Below, piece after piece: positions 7,239 through 13,658 of a DNA stretch of 19,534 nucleotides. The translations under genes were made by a program, and so were the position numbers. The DNA comes from Syntrophaceae bacterium UBA1163 (GTDB lineage Bacteria; Desulfobacterota; BSN033; UBA1163). Location: assembly GCA_002311635.1 (NCBI GenBank), contig DBZJ01000245.1:48736-68269 (forward strand). Reading direction: 5' to 3'. Position 1 is the first letter of the stretch. Every line of letters begins with the position of its first letter. Below the pieces are notes generated by a model. It was not told where the DNA came from. It saw nothing but the letters and a program-made list of their open reading frames with translations, and did no database searches.

Positions 7239-8236
7239 TTTAACTCCTTTCCCCGAACGTCATTTTTCCCCCACTTCATCTCCACCCTCTTCCCGCTCTG
7301 AGAGGACCGGTAGCAGGCCTCAACGATTTTTAACGCCTCAAACCCAGCCTGCCCGTCCGCCACGGGCTTGGACCGGTTTCTTATCGAATCAAGAAAAGCT
7401 TTCAGTTCCGTCGTCAGGGGCTCTTCCGGCTCGATGGGAATGTTCTTGACCTCTCCTTCCAAGGCAACACATTTCCCCCCTTGCCTCTCATGCCGGTTCT
7501 CATAGAAGAGAAGGGAATTTTTTTGGAAGTCGCAATAGAGGCTCGCTCGATCCCCGACGATGGCGATATCTCTTCTCTTCTCGGGCGGCATATAACCCGC
7601 TTCGATAAAAACCATCTTTCCATGATAATCCAGAACGGAGACGGAGGTGTCATCCAGAGGAAAGTCGAGGTAATTCTGGACGACGGCCGTGACCGCCCGC
7701 GGGGGCCCCCCCAGAAGATAATTGAAAAGGTCGAAATAATGGATCGCATCCGTTTGCGTCACGCCGACATCCGTCCTGGGTCTTTTGAACCCCATGAAAT
7801 GGCCGTAGCCGTACTGGACTTTCCCCAACCGGCCTTCCCCGATGAGACTCTTGATCTTCGAGGAGGCAGGGTGGTACCGGTAGACGTGACCGACCTGAAG
7901 GATGACGCCTTTTTTTTTCGCCAGCGCGATCATCTCTTTCGCTTCTTGAGACGTGAGGGCGATCGGTTTTTCTACGAAGACGTCTTTCCCCCTATCAAAA
8001 CATTCTCTGCAGATGGCCAGATGGTTGTCGGCGGGTGTGACGACATCCACCCCGTCTATTCGATCAAGGAAATCATGATAATCGCTTGAAAGACGATCTT
8101 CGGGAATGGAGAATTCCCGGCAGGTCTTCAGCTGGCTCGAATCCGAATCGACCACATAAAGTTCGTCGACCAGCTTCGTCAGCGTCTTCAAATGGTTCTT
8201 GCCCCACCTTCCTATTCCGATCAATAAAAGCTTCAT
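7235..8236 (-). CDS. Gfo/Idh/MocA-family nucleotide-sugar dehydrogenase
   Basis: This 333-residue protein has a Rossmann motif GIGRWGKNH (7-15) and the family mark EKP at 89-91 (VFVEKPIAL). The GHVYRYHP segment (116-123) and the likely catalytic D-x2-H (Asp163, His166 in TQTDAIHYFDL) follow. All catalytic landmarks look intact, unlike the relative at 2492-3451. GGGGAG lies 7 nt before the ATG. The gene overlaps the DegT aminotransferase by 4 nt, which points to joint action: oxidation of a nucleotide-sugar hydroxyl to a ketone, then amination. This is how 3-amino-3-deoxy sugars for lipid A or surface glycans are made. It is probably the first gene of the block ending with the GT39 transferase; no clear promoter was found upstream. 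Confidence 0.9.
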   Translation of the reverse strand: MKLLLIGIGRWGKNHLKTLTKLVDELYVVDSDSSQLKTCREFSIPEDRLSSDYHDFLDRIDGVDVVTPADNHLAICRECFDRGKDVFVEKPIALTSQEAKEMIALAKKKGVILQVGHVYRYHPASSKIKSLIGEGRLGKVQYGYGHFMGFKRPRTDVGVTQTDAIHYFDLFNYLLGGPPRAVTAVVQNYLDFPLDDTSVSVLDYHGKMVFIEAGYMPPEKRRDIAIVGDRASLYCDFQKNSLLFYENRHERQGGKCVALEGEVKNIPIEPEEPLTTELKAFLDSIRNRSKPVADGQAGFEALKIVEACYRSSQSGKRVEMKWGKNDVRGKELK

Positions 8237-8336
8237 ATCCGAACTCCCCTAGACAAACCTATTTGAAATGGTCCCCTCACTCCCTCCCTCTCCCCTTGAG
8301 ATCCGGTCGCAATAACAAACGCGTTCCAAATAACAC

Positions 8337-8495
8337 GGAAGAGGCGGTCGGGTGGAAAAGTTTTAGAGCGGCAACCTAGTTATGTGTCAGATTCTGACGG
8401 TCCATACCGTTGAGATGACCCCGTTTCCCACAAGCACCAATTGGCCACTCCTAAAAGACCGCGTTCTAAAACTTTGGAACCCGGCTGTCTCTTCC
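8337..8495. mobile_element. 159-bp MITE-like element with 35-bp terminal inverted repeats
   Basis: The 35 bases at 8337-8371 match the reverse complement of 8461-8495 at 27 positions by my alignment. Shared blocks are GGAAGAG at the outer ends, CGGGT, and AAAGTTTTAGA. Similarity stops sharply at both outer and inner edges, as expected for terminal inverted repeats. The interior carries GTCAGA/TCTGAC (8386-8398) and an overlapping ACGGT/ACCGT hairpin (8397-8410). No transposase or convincing protein is encoded. A target duplication is at best 2 bp (AC). A non-autonomous transposon or a structured RNA are the two readings. Confidence 0.45.
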
Positions 8496-8533
8496 ACCGA
8501 GGCCGTGGTTGCGATACAGCCTCCTGGGAGAAG

Positions 8534-8569
8534 GTCGCCGACGCGCCGTAGCGCTTTGGCGACGGCGCG
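8534..8569. repeat. Two competing GC-rich hairpins 3' of the methyltransferase
   Basis: CGCGCCGT (8542-8549) pairs perfectly with ACGGCGCG (8562-8569). GTCGCC (8534-8539) pairs with GGCGAC (8558-8563). The two stems share bases, so only one can form. They lie 17-52 nt beyond the stop codon of the minus-strand methyltransferase. No U-tract follows, so a Rho-independent terminator is not supported. Repeat-type or mRNA-protecting structure fits better. Confidence 0.35.
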
Positions 8570-8585
8570 GTGAGGGGCTGCGACC

Positions 8586-9221
8586 CTATTTGCTACACAG
8601 CAACAGTACGTTATCGGAAAACAACCTCGATGCAGGGATGGCCTTATAAATAGTGAAACCGTTCTCCCTGAGCTCCCTCGTTATCTCTTGGAACGAGACC
8701 CTTCTCTTGATCGGCCTCTCGCCGAATAGAGATCCTATCCTGCGGGCCATCTTTTTAAACCTGTTTGGATAATTATAGTCGATGATCAGCCATTTCTTGG
8801 TCACCCTTCTCATCTCTTGAAGCATTCGATATCTTATCTCAACGGGGATATGATAAATAAACCGGATGGAGAAGACGCAGCCGATTGTGCTGTCCTTAAA
8901 TGCCATGGCTTCGGCATCCAGACGGATATTTGAGAAGGATCCTTCAAACCCATTCATCCTCTTTCTTGACTCCATCATCATCTCTAACGAGATATCCCCG
9001 CCGATCCATTTATACCCGCTCTTCAAAATCAGACGGCTTAACCTTCCCGTCCCGCAGGGGATATCAAGGGCAAACCCCTCTCTCCCAGTAAACCGAATCA
9101 GCTTTGAGATCACCCTTTTGGTATTCCAATTCCTAAATCTTCCATAGATCCCGCTGAACCTCGTCTTCTCATAGCCTGCCGCATAGGTCTTATCCTGATA
9201 CATTTGCTTTACATGATACAT
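8586..9221 (-). CDS. Class I SAM-dependent methyltransferase
   Basis: This protein of about 211 residues has the SAM-binding motif ALDIPCGTGRLS, the acidic second-strand end in WIGGDIS, and a later IDYNYPNRFKK segment, all typical of the Methyltransf_11/25 group. I chose the ATG at 9221 because GAGAAGG lies 8 nt before it; a GTG at 9230 would add three residues. There is no membrane helix, so it is cytoplasmic. The substrate is unknown. Neighbouring glycan genes make a sugar, lipid or small-molecule acceptor plausible, but the gene is separated from both flanking genes by repeat-bearing gaps and may be an independent unit. Confidence 0.87.
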   Translation of the reverse strand: MYHVKQMYQDKTYAAGYEKTRFSGIYGRFRNWNTKRVISKLIRFTGREGFALDIPCGTGRLSRLILKSGYKWIGGDISLEMMMESRKRMNGFEGSFSNIRLDAEAMAFKDSTIGCVFSIRFIYHIPVEIRYRMLQEMRRVTKKWLIIDYNYPNRFKKMARRIGSLFGERPIKRRVSFQEITRELRENGFTIYKAIPASRLFSDNVLLLCSK

Positions 9222-9358
9222 AACGCACACCTTCTCATTTCACTCCGGTGAGCAGGCCCCTTCGCGCGCGGCGTCAGCCATCCTCATCGGTTTTATTTAA
9301 CCTCACTCTCTTGAGATGTCAATCCTTCCGAAAACTTACCACCTTCCGTAATCAAAAT

Positions 9359-9390
9359 CGTAGGCCCGCAGCCTGAAGGCTGCGGCTACG
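9359..9390. repeat. REP-like palindromic hairpin
   Basis: CCGCAGCC (9366-9373) and GGCTGCGG (9378-9385) form a perfect 8-bp stem with a TGAA loop. It is extended by CGTAG (9359-9363) and CTACG (9386-9390) with a 2-nt GC bulge. A GTAG foot plus bulged GC-rich hairpin is the design of REP units mobilised by Y1 (RAYT) transposases. It lies 8 nt beyond the stop of the minus-strand GT39 gene, where it could also protect or end that mRNA. Confidence 0.7.
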
Positions 9391-9398
9391 GTTTGGGG

Positions 9399-10997
9399 CT
9401 AACGGTTTGAAATAAGAACATACTTCCAATTGGCTACTACCATCTGTTCAAGAGGGCAAAACTCGACCCCGGTCTCTTTTTTAAGGCGATCAAGGGCTTC
9501 CGCATAAATCACAACAAAGACTCGTTGAGGGGAGTTGAAAATCTCAAAAAACCGTTCCTTACTTTGAATGCTCTCGATATAAGGCTTCTTGGTATAGTAA
9601 AGTACCCCGTTCGACTTGAGGGAATAGGTCTTGAGTTCATCCCCTGGCTCCATCCTTTTTAGAATTCTCTCCGAAAATACCCTGGCTGACTTCTGCGGAT
9701 CGAACCTGGGCAGAAGAAAACTGCAATGGAGGTGGAGAAGAATGAAAGCGATCATGAGGCTGATGAACGAGGCCCATCTCTTTTTCTTGACAAAAAACAA
9801 CAGAGAGAGAAAGGAGCCGACCACCAAATAAGAGAGGATGGAGACCGCTATGGAGTGATAATCTATCAGAGGCGCATAGAACCTTTGCGGAATCTTTGAC
9901 AGAAACAGGACGGAGACGGCGCAGAACAGAAGGGTCAAAAGGAGAAGCCCGGGCAGGAATCCCTTTTTCCCCTCTTCTGATTCAAACCCGCGATCCCACA
10001 GAGTACCCACCATCAGCGCGGCTGCCGGGTAAAGGGGTAAGAGGTAGTTATCCTTCTTTCCTTTGGACAGGGTGAAAAAAAGGAAGATAAAAGAGAACCA
10101 GGTCGAGAGAAATAGGAATTCCTTCCTTTTACCAAACTTTTTACGTAACCCCAAAACGAATGCGGTCGGCAAGAAAACGATCCACGGAAAAAATTCTGCC
10201 GGAAACCGGATAAAATAGAAATAGAACGGCTCCGCATGAAAATGTCTTCCTCCCTCTACAAAAGTTCCAACCGCCTGTTTAAAAAGGACCCAATGGATGT
10301 AATCCTTTCCCCCAACCCAACAGGCGGGTATCCACCAGATCAGCACAACCATAACGGAAAGAAGAAACCCCAGGAGAAGGTCGCGGCACCAAAACTTCTT
10401 CAGGCTCTTTTGAAGACCTGCGAAGATCAGAAAGATAGGGAGCGTAAGATAAGCGGCCGGCCCTTTCGTCAGGATCGCAAGCCCGGTAAAGAGGCCGGCC
10501 AGAAGGTAATACCTCCGGCGCCGCTCCTCCTTCTCATAACCCAGGTAGAAGAAAAAGAGGGTCAGAAGGAAAAAGAGCGTGAAAAGAGAATCAAGCATCA
10601 CCCACCGCGATAACTGGGGAAACAGGATGCAGGTTCCCAGAACCATCGCGGAAAGGAATCCAACTCGCGGATCAAATAGTCTCTCGCCAAGAAGAAAAGT
10701 GATGAAAAGGGTCATCAACCCCGCCAGGGCAGAGGGAAGACGATTGGCCAGCGCGTTATTTTCCCCCACAAAGAGAGCGGAGAGATTGACCAACCAAAAG
10801 GAAAGGGGAGGCTTCTCTGCATAAACCTCTCCGTTGAGATGGGGCAGAATCCAATTTCCTGTTTCATTCATTTCCCGGGCGATCACGGCATATCGGGTTT
10901 CATCCGGTTCCCATAAATCCCTCCCCCCCAGGTTGAAAATGAATAGAACCATCCCGATGGCGAGTATCGCGAAGATATATTTTCTTCTTACGTCCAT
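9399..10997 (-). CDS. ArnT/PMT-like GT39 membrane glycosyltransferase (second paralogue)
   Basis: This 532-residue polytopic membrane protein has a first helix at about 8-23, then the luminal motif WEPDETRYAVIAREMNETG with the family's essential acidic pair (Asp32, Glu33). YAEKPPLSFWL, AILTKGPAAYL and about a dozen hydrophobic helices follow, then a soluble C-terminal domain. It is predicted to move a sugar from undecaprenyl phosphate onto lipid A or another acceptor in the periplasm. It is clearly homologous along its length to the GT39 protein at 3652-5322, sharing HLNGGVY/HLNGEVY-KPP and FP-AEFFPWIVFLP-like segments, and shows what that gene's N-terminus should look like. The start is well supported: AAGGA lies 9 nt upstream. 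It appears to be a single-gene unit with its own promoter. Confidence 0.93.
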   Translation of the reverse strand: MDVRRKYIFAILAIGMVLFIFNLGGRDLWEPDETRYAVIAREMNETGNWILPHLNGEVYAEKPPLSFWLVNLSALFVGENNALANRLPSALAGLMTLFITFLLGERLFDPRVGFLSAMVLGTCILFPQLSRWVMLDSLFTLFFLLTLFFFYLGYEKEERRRRYYLLAGLFTGLAILTKGPAAYLTLPIFLIFAGLQKSLKKFWCRDLLLGFLLSVMVVLIWWIPACWVGGKDYIHWVLFKQAVGTFVEGGRHFHAEPFYFYFIRFPAEFFPWIVFLPTAFVLGLRKKFGKRKEFLFLSTWFSFIFLFFTLSKGKKDNYLLPLYPAAALMVGTLWDRGFESEEGKKGFLPGLLLLTLLFCAVSVLFLSKIPQRFYAPLIDYHSIAVSILSYLVVGSFLSLLFFVKKKRWASFISLMIAFILLHLHCSFLLPRFDPQKSARVFSERILKRMEPGDELKTYSLKSNGVLYYTKKPYIESIQSKERFFEIFNSPQRVFVVIYAEALDRLKKETGVEFCPLEQMVVANWKYVLISNR

Positions 10998-11093
10998 GAT
11001 CTGAGTTCCTTCAAAATCTATACCTATTGGAGAAGAATAAGGTCTTACCAGTCTACTAGAATCAACGTTCCAAGGACAAGCAAGTTTTTGCGA

Positions 11094-11107
11094 AAAAAAT
11101 TATAACA
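11094..11107 (-). promoter_or_regulatory. Extended -10 promoter for the second GT39 gene
   Basis: On the minus strand TGTTATAAT (TG at 11107-11106, TATAAT at 11104-11099) is a consensus extended -10 element. No good -35 lies 17 nt upstream, as is common for extended -10 promoters. Transcription would begin near 11093, giving an untranslated leader of about 95 nt before the ATG at 10997. Confidence 0.45.
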
Positions 11108-11198
11108 CAAAGATCAAAAAAGCGGGGTGGACATGCGTAAGATCTACATTAAGATTTCTTAATGATATTGAAAAGGTCCCCATTTGATATTATACGTT

Positions 11199-11235
11199 TG
11201 TACATTTCCATCACTATTTAAGTCAAATCTGTACA
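11199..11235. promoter_or_regulatory. Twin TGTACA palindromes (possible enhancer-binding site)
   Basis: Two identical 6-bp palindromes, TGTACA, lie at 11199-11204 and 11230-11235. Their spacing of 31 bp is about three helical turns, so both face the same side of the DNA. They sit roughly 110-150 bp upstream of the start site expected from the sigma-54 element at 11321, the usual distance for an activator site. The region also has CCATTTGATAT (11180) and CCATTTGAAAT (11270) as a direct repeat. Binding is inferred only. Confidence 0.35.
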
Positions 11236-11320
11236 CTAATGAACTCTAGGAGCCAAAATAGGAACCCTTCCATTTGAAATCGTCGTGGAAAATCAGGAAG
11301 TTAAAATGGGATAAACTCAT

Positions 11321-11336
11321 TGGCATCTTTTTTGCG
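11321..11336 (+). promoter_or_regulatory. Sigma-54 (RpoN) -24/-12 promoter
   Basis: TGGCATCTTTTTTGCG matches the RpoN consensus TGGCAC-N5-TTGCW. The invariant GG and GC are separated by exactly 10 nt. It faces the acyl carrier protein gene, with a predicted start near 11346 and a leader of about 70 nt. Sigma-54 promoters need an ATP-driven enhancer-binding protein, so the operon should be tightly inducible. A weaker sigma-70 candidate (TTGAAA, 17 nt, TATACG at 11168-11196) lies further upstream. Confidence 0.7.
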
Positions 11337-11415
11337 GCACCTTTTTGAAAATAGTCTGACTCGATAGCAATGCCAAATCTAAATTTTCCTTTAGATTGCC
11401 CTACAGGAGACATCC

Positions 11416-11682
11416 ATGTCCACCATAGAGAGACTGAAAAAACTGTTTATCAATAAATTTGATTTCAACGTTGAGGAACTTAAGCCCGAGACAACACTCG
11501 AATATTTGGGGCTCGATTCCCTTGATAAGATCGAATTCATGTTTGATATCGAAAATGAGTTCAAAATCAAAATCCCTGACGAACAGTTCAAAGTAACGAC
11601 GATCCAAGAGATGGTCGATGCGGTTGACCGATTCGTATCGGAGCAAGTCTCGCATTCGCCAAGTCCTGCGATGAGTTATTAA
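11416..11682 (+). CDS. Acyl carrier protein
   Basis: This 88-residue acidic four-helix protein carries the phosphopantetheine motif LGLDSLDKIEF; Ser35 is the attachment site. It holds acyl intermediates as thioesters in the cytoplasm. It has the usual ACP core of about 78 residues plus a short polar tail (SHSPSPAMSY) not found in housekeeping AcpP. AGGAG lies 6 nt before the ATG. It is the first gene of a five-gene operon and is followed after 34 nt by a ketosynthase. The absence of fabD, fabG or fabZ neighbours and the sigma-54 promoter suggest a dedicated carrier for a special acyl chain rather than the main fatty acid ACP. Confidence 0.95.
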   Translation: MSTIERLKKLFINKFDFNVEELKPETTLEYLGLDSLDKIEFMFDIENEFKIKIPDEQFKVTTIQEMVDAVDRFVSEQVSHSPSPAMSY

Positions 11683-11716
11683 AAGCGAGCGGAGAACTGA
11701 AGGGGGTCTTTTTTTG

Positions 11717-12949
11717 ATGAGACGGAGAGTCGCGGTCACTGGAATGGGGATCATTTCCCCTTGCGGAAATAACACCAGCGATTTTTGGGCCAAGATCACG
11801 GCGGGCAAGTCCGGGGTCAGAAAAATTTCTTCGGAATACTCCAACCTCCTTTCTGCAAAAATCGCAGCCGAGGTCGATTTCAATCCTTCCGATTACTTTG
11901 GCAAGAAACAAGTATCTTACCTGGATCGCGTCAACCAATTCGCTTTGGCCGCTGCCTCGGGGGCCTGGAAGGATGCAGCCCTCTCTCTCGATGCAAAGGA
12001 GAAAGAACGGTCGGGAGTGTATATGGGTGTAGGGTTAGGGGGTGCGAATGCCATAGAGGATGGTTACGTACGATTGTTCAAGCAAAACGAGGACAGAGTG
12101 AAGCCCTTGTCTGTCCTGATGATCATGAATAATGCCTCCGCGTCCTACATCTCCATAGAGTACGGACTCACGGGGCCATGTTTGACGATATCCACGGCTT
12201 GTGCTTCGTCGGCAAACGCAATCGGTGAGGCCTTCCGACAGATTAGAGACGGCTATGCGGATGTCATGCTCGCAGGAGGGGCCGAGTCCTTTTTGACTTA
12301 CGGGGTCTTCCGAAGCTGGGAGGCCCTGAGGGTCCTGGCGGCGGAAGACCCTGAGGACCCTTCAAAATCCTGCAAGCCTTTCTCGAAAAACCGCTCCGGG
12401 TTAGTGCTTGGCGAGGGAGCTGCCGTGGTCGTCCTTGAGGAGATGGAAAGGGCCGTTCGCCGTGGAGCCCCGCTCTATGCCGAGATCATCGGCTACGGTT
12501 CTACCTCCGATGCTTTTCATATCACCAAGCCTTCCCTTGAAGGACAGTCACGAGCCATCTCCGAAGCCCTCGGAGACGCCCGAATATCGCCCAATACGGT
12601 GGATTATATCAATGCCCATGGAACTGCAACTCAGTGGAATGACCTCCTGGAAACCCAGGCCGTCAAGAAAGTATTCGGCGATGACGCTTACAAGATCCCC
12701 ATCAGTTCCACAAAATCGATGCATGGCCATACGATCGGAGCGGCCGGCGCCATTGAGTTCATTGTTTCACTTCTCGTTCTCAAGAATCAAGCCATCCCCC
12801 CGACGATCAACCTTGATCAACCCGACCCGGAGTGCGATCTCGACTACGTTCCGAACATCGGCCGCAATGGGGTAAGGGTCAATACGGTGATGTCAAATTC
12901 ATTTGCCTTTGGAGGCACAAATGCGGTCCTTCTCGCCAGGAAGATCTGA
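11717..12949 (+). CDS. FabF-like beta-ketoacyl-ACP synthase
   Basis: This 410-residue thiolase-fold condensing enzyme carries the full Cys-His-His set of elongating ketosynthases. Cys162 is in STACASSANAIG, His301 in NAHGTATQWND, Lys333 and His338 in SSTKSMHGHTIGAAGAIE, and the C-terminal FAFGGTNA is present. It should load an acyl chain and condense it with malonyl-ACP. HGTATQWND replaces the usual HGTSTPLND, and SMHGH replaces SMTGH, so it is divergent from housekeeping FabF. The ATG at 11717 has AGGGGG 10 nt upstream; a TTG directly before it is less likely. Its end overlaps the possible start of the next gene. It probably works on the ACP encoded just before it. Confidence 0.94.
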   Translation: MRRRVAVTGMGIISPCGNNTSDFWAKITAGKSGVRKISSEYSNLLSAKIAAEVDFNPSDYFGKKQVSYLDRVNQFALAAASGAWKDAALSLDAKEKERSGVYMGVGLGGANAIEDGYVRLFKQNEDRVKPLSVLMIMNNASASYISIEYGLTGPCLTISTACASSANAIGEAFRQIRDGYADVMLAGGAESFLTYGVFRSWEALRVLAAEDPEDPSKSCKPFSKNRSGLVLGEGAAVVVLEEMERAVRRGAPLYAEIIGYGSTSDAFHITKPSLEGQSRAISEALGDARISPNTVDYINAHGTATQWNDLLETQAVKKVFGDDAYKIPISSTKSMHGHTIGAAGAIEFIVSLLVLKNQAIPPTINLDQPDPECDLDYVPNIGRNGVRVNTVMSNSFAFGGTNAVLLARKI

Positions 12950-13646
12950 GAAAGACAGAACATTCATGTTTTTCTGCGACTTCGATGGGACGGTCACGAG
13001 AGAAGATGTGATCGACCGAGTCCTAGAAGAATTTGCCGACCCGATGTGGCGGCAGATAGAGCAGTCCTGGGTGAATGGAGAGATGGGTTCTCGCGACTGC
13101 CTCGCCATGCAAACCAAGCTCATCAAGGCGGAAAAACATGACCTCCTCGATTTTGTAGAAAATATCGAAATCGATGAGACCTTTGTCGATTTCGCAAGAT
13201 ATTGTAAAAGCAAACCCATTGAGGTCGTTATCCTCAGTGACGGAATTGATCTGTTTATAAAATCCATTCTGAACCGATACGGGTTGGATGACATCCGGGT
13301 GTTCTCGAACGGCCTGGCCCGCACAAACGGGCATTTCGAGATGACCTTTCCCCATTTCAGGAAGGATTGTTCGAGCAGAAGCGGCATGTGCAAGTGTCAA
13401 ATGATGGAAGAGCTTTCCGGACCAGGAAGAGTCAACATTCTCGTCGGCGATGGCCGCTCCGATTTTTGCGTCGCGACCAGGGCGGACTTGACCTTTGCCA
13501 AATCCGCCCTCTTAGATTTTTGCAGGGCTGAAAAAATCCCGCATATTGAGCACAGCAAATTTGAAGATGTCGTCGACTGGCTGAGGAATCAAGAAGGACA
13601 ACGGGTCACGTCACGCGACAAAGCACTTCCATCCGTCGTGGCTTAA
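12921..13646 (+). CDS. HAD-IB phosphatase (MtnX/PSP/PHOSPHO1-like)
   Basis: This protein of about 241 residues has HAD motif I FFCDFDGTVT with the nucleophile and acid aspartates (20 and 22 from this start). Motif II is in VVILSDGID, and the motif IV loop is VGDGRSDFCVA. A helical cap between motifs I and II marks subclass IB, and the CKCQMM segment after the cap recalls MtnX and PHOSPHO1 relatives, which remove phosphate from small metabolites. No other methionine-salvage gene is present, so an MtnX role is not supported. The start is uncertain: ATG 12921 has GGAGG 5 nt upstream but overlaps the ketosynthase by 29 nt; ATG 12966 is outside the overlap but leaves only three residues before the motif core. 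Its role in the operon is unknown. Confidence 0.88.
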   Translation: MRSFSPGRSEKDRTFMFFCDFDGTVTREDVIDRVLEEFADPMWRQIEQSWVNGEMGSRDCLAMQTKLIKAEKHDLLDFVENIEIDETFVDFARYCKSKPIEVVILSDGIDLFIKSILNRYGLDDIRVFSNGLARTNGHFEMTFPHFRKDCSSRSGMCKCQMMEELSGPGRVNILVGDGRSDFCVATRADLTFAKSALLDFCRAEKIPHIEHSKFEDVVDWLRNQEGQRVTSRDKALPSVVA

Positions 13647-13658
13647 GGGGAGCCTGGA

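Noticed and set aside
7481..8089. Long plus-strand open frame of 202 codons opposite the Gfo/Idh gene
   Set aside because: It lies antisense to a clear dehydrogenase with intact motifs, and its product has no recognisable domain.
8521..8531. CTCC-TGG-GGAG-like mini hairpin
   Set aside because: The stem is only about four base pairs and expected by chance in GC-rich DNA.
8382..8573. Small open frame of 63 codons on the plus strand
   Set aside because: It spans the inverted-repeat element and GC-rich hairpins, has no ribosome site and shows a low-complexity basic composition. It is most likely non-coding.
11168..11196. TTGAAA-17-TATACG as the main promoter of the ACP operon
   Set aside because: The -10 box is weak (TATACG) and the leader would be over 200 nt. 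The sigma-54 element is closer and much better matched, so this is kept only as a secondary possibility.
12903..13646. HAD protein as MtnX of the methionine salvage pathway
   Set aside because: The fold and CKCQ segment fit the MtnX/PHOSPHO1 group, but no mtnA, mtnW or mtnB relative is near and the operon context is acyl-carrier chemistry.
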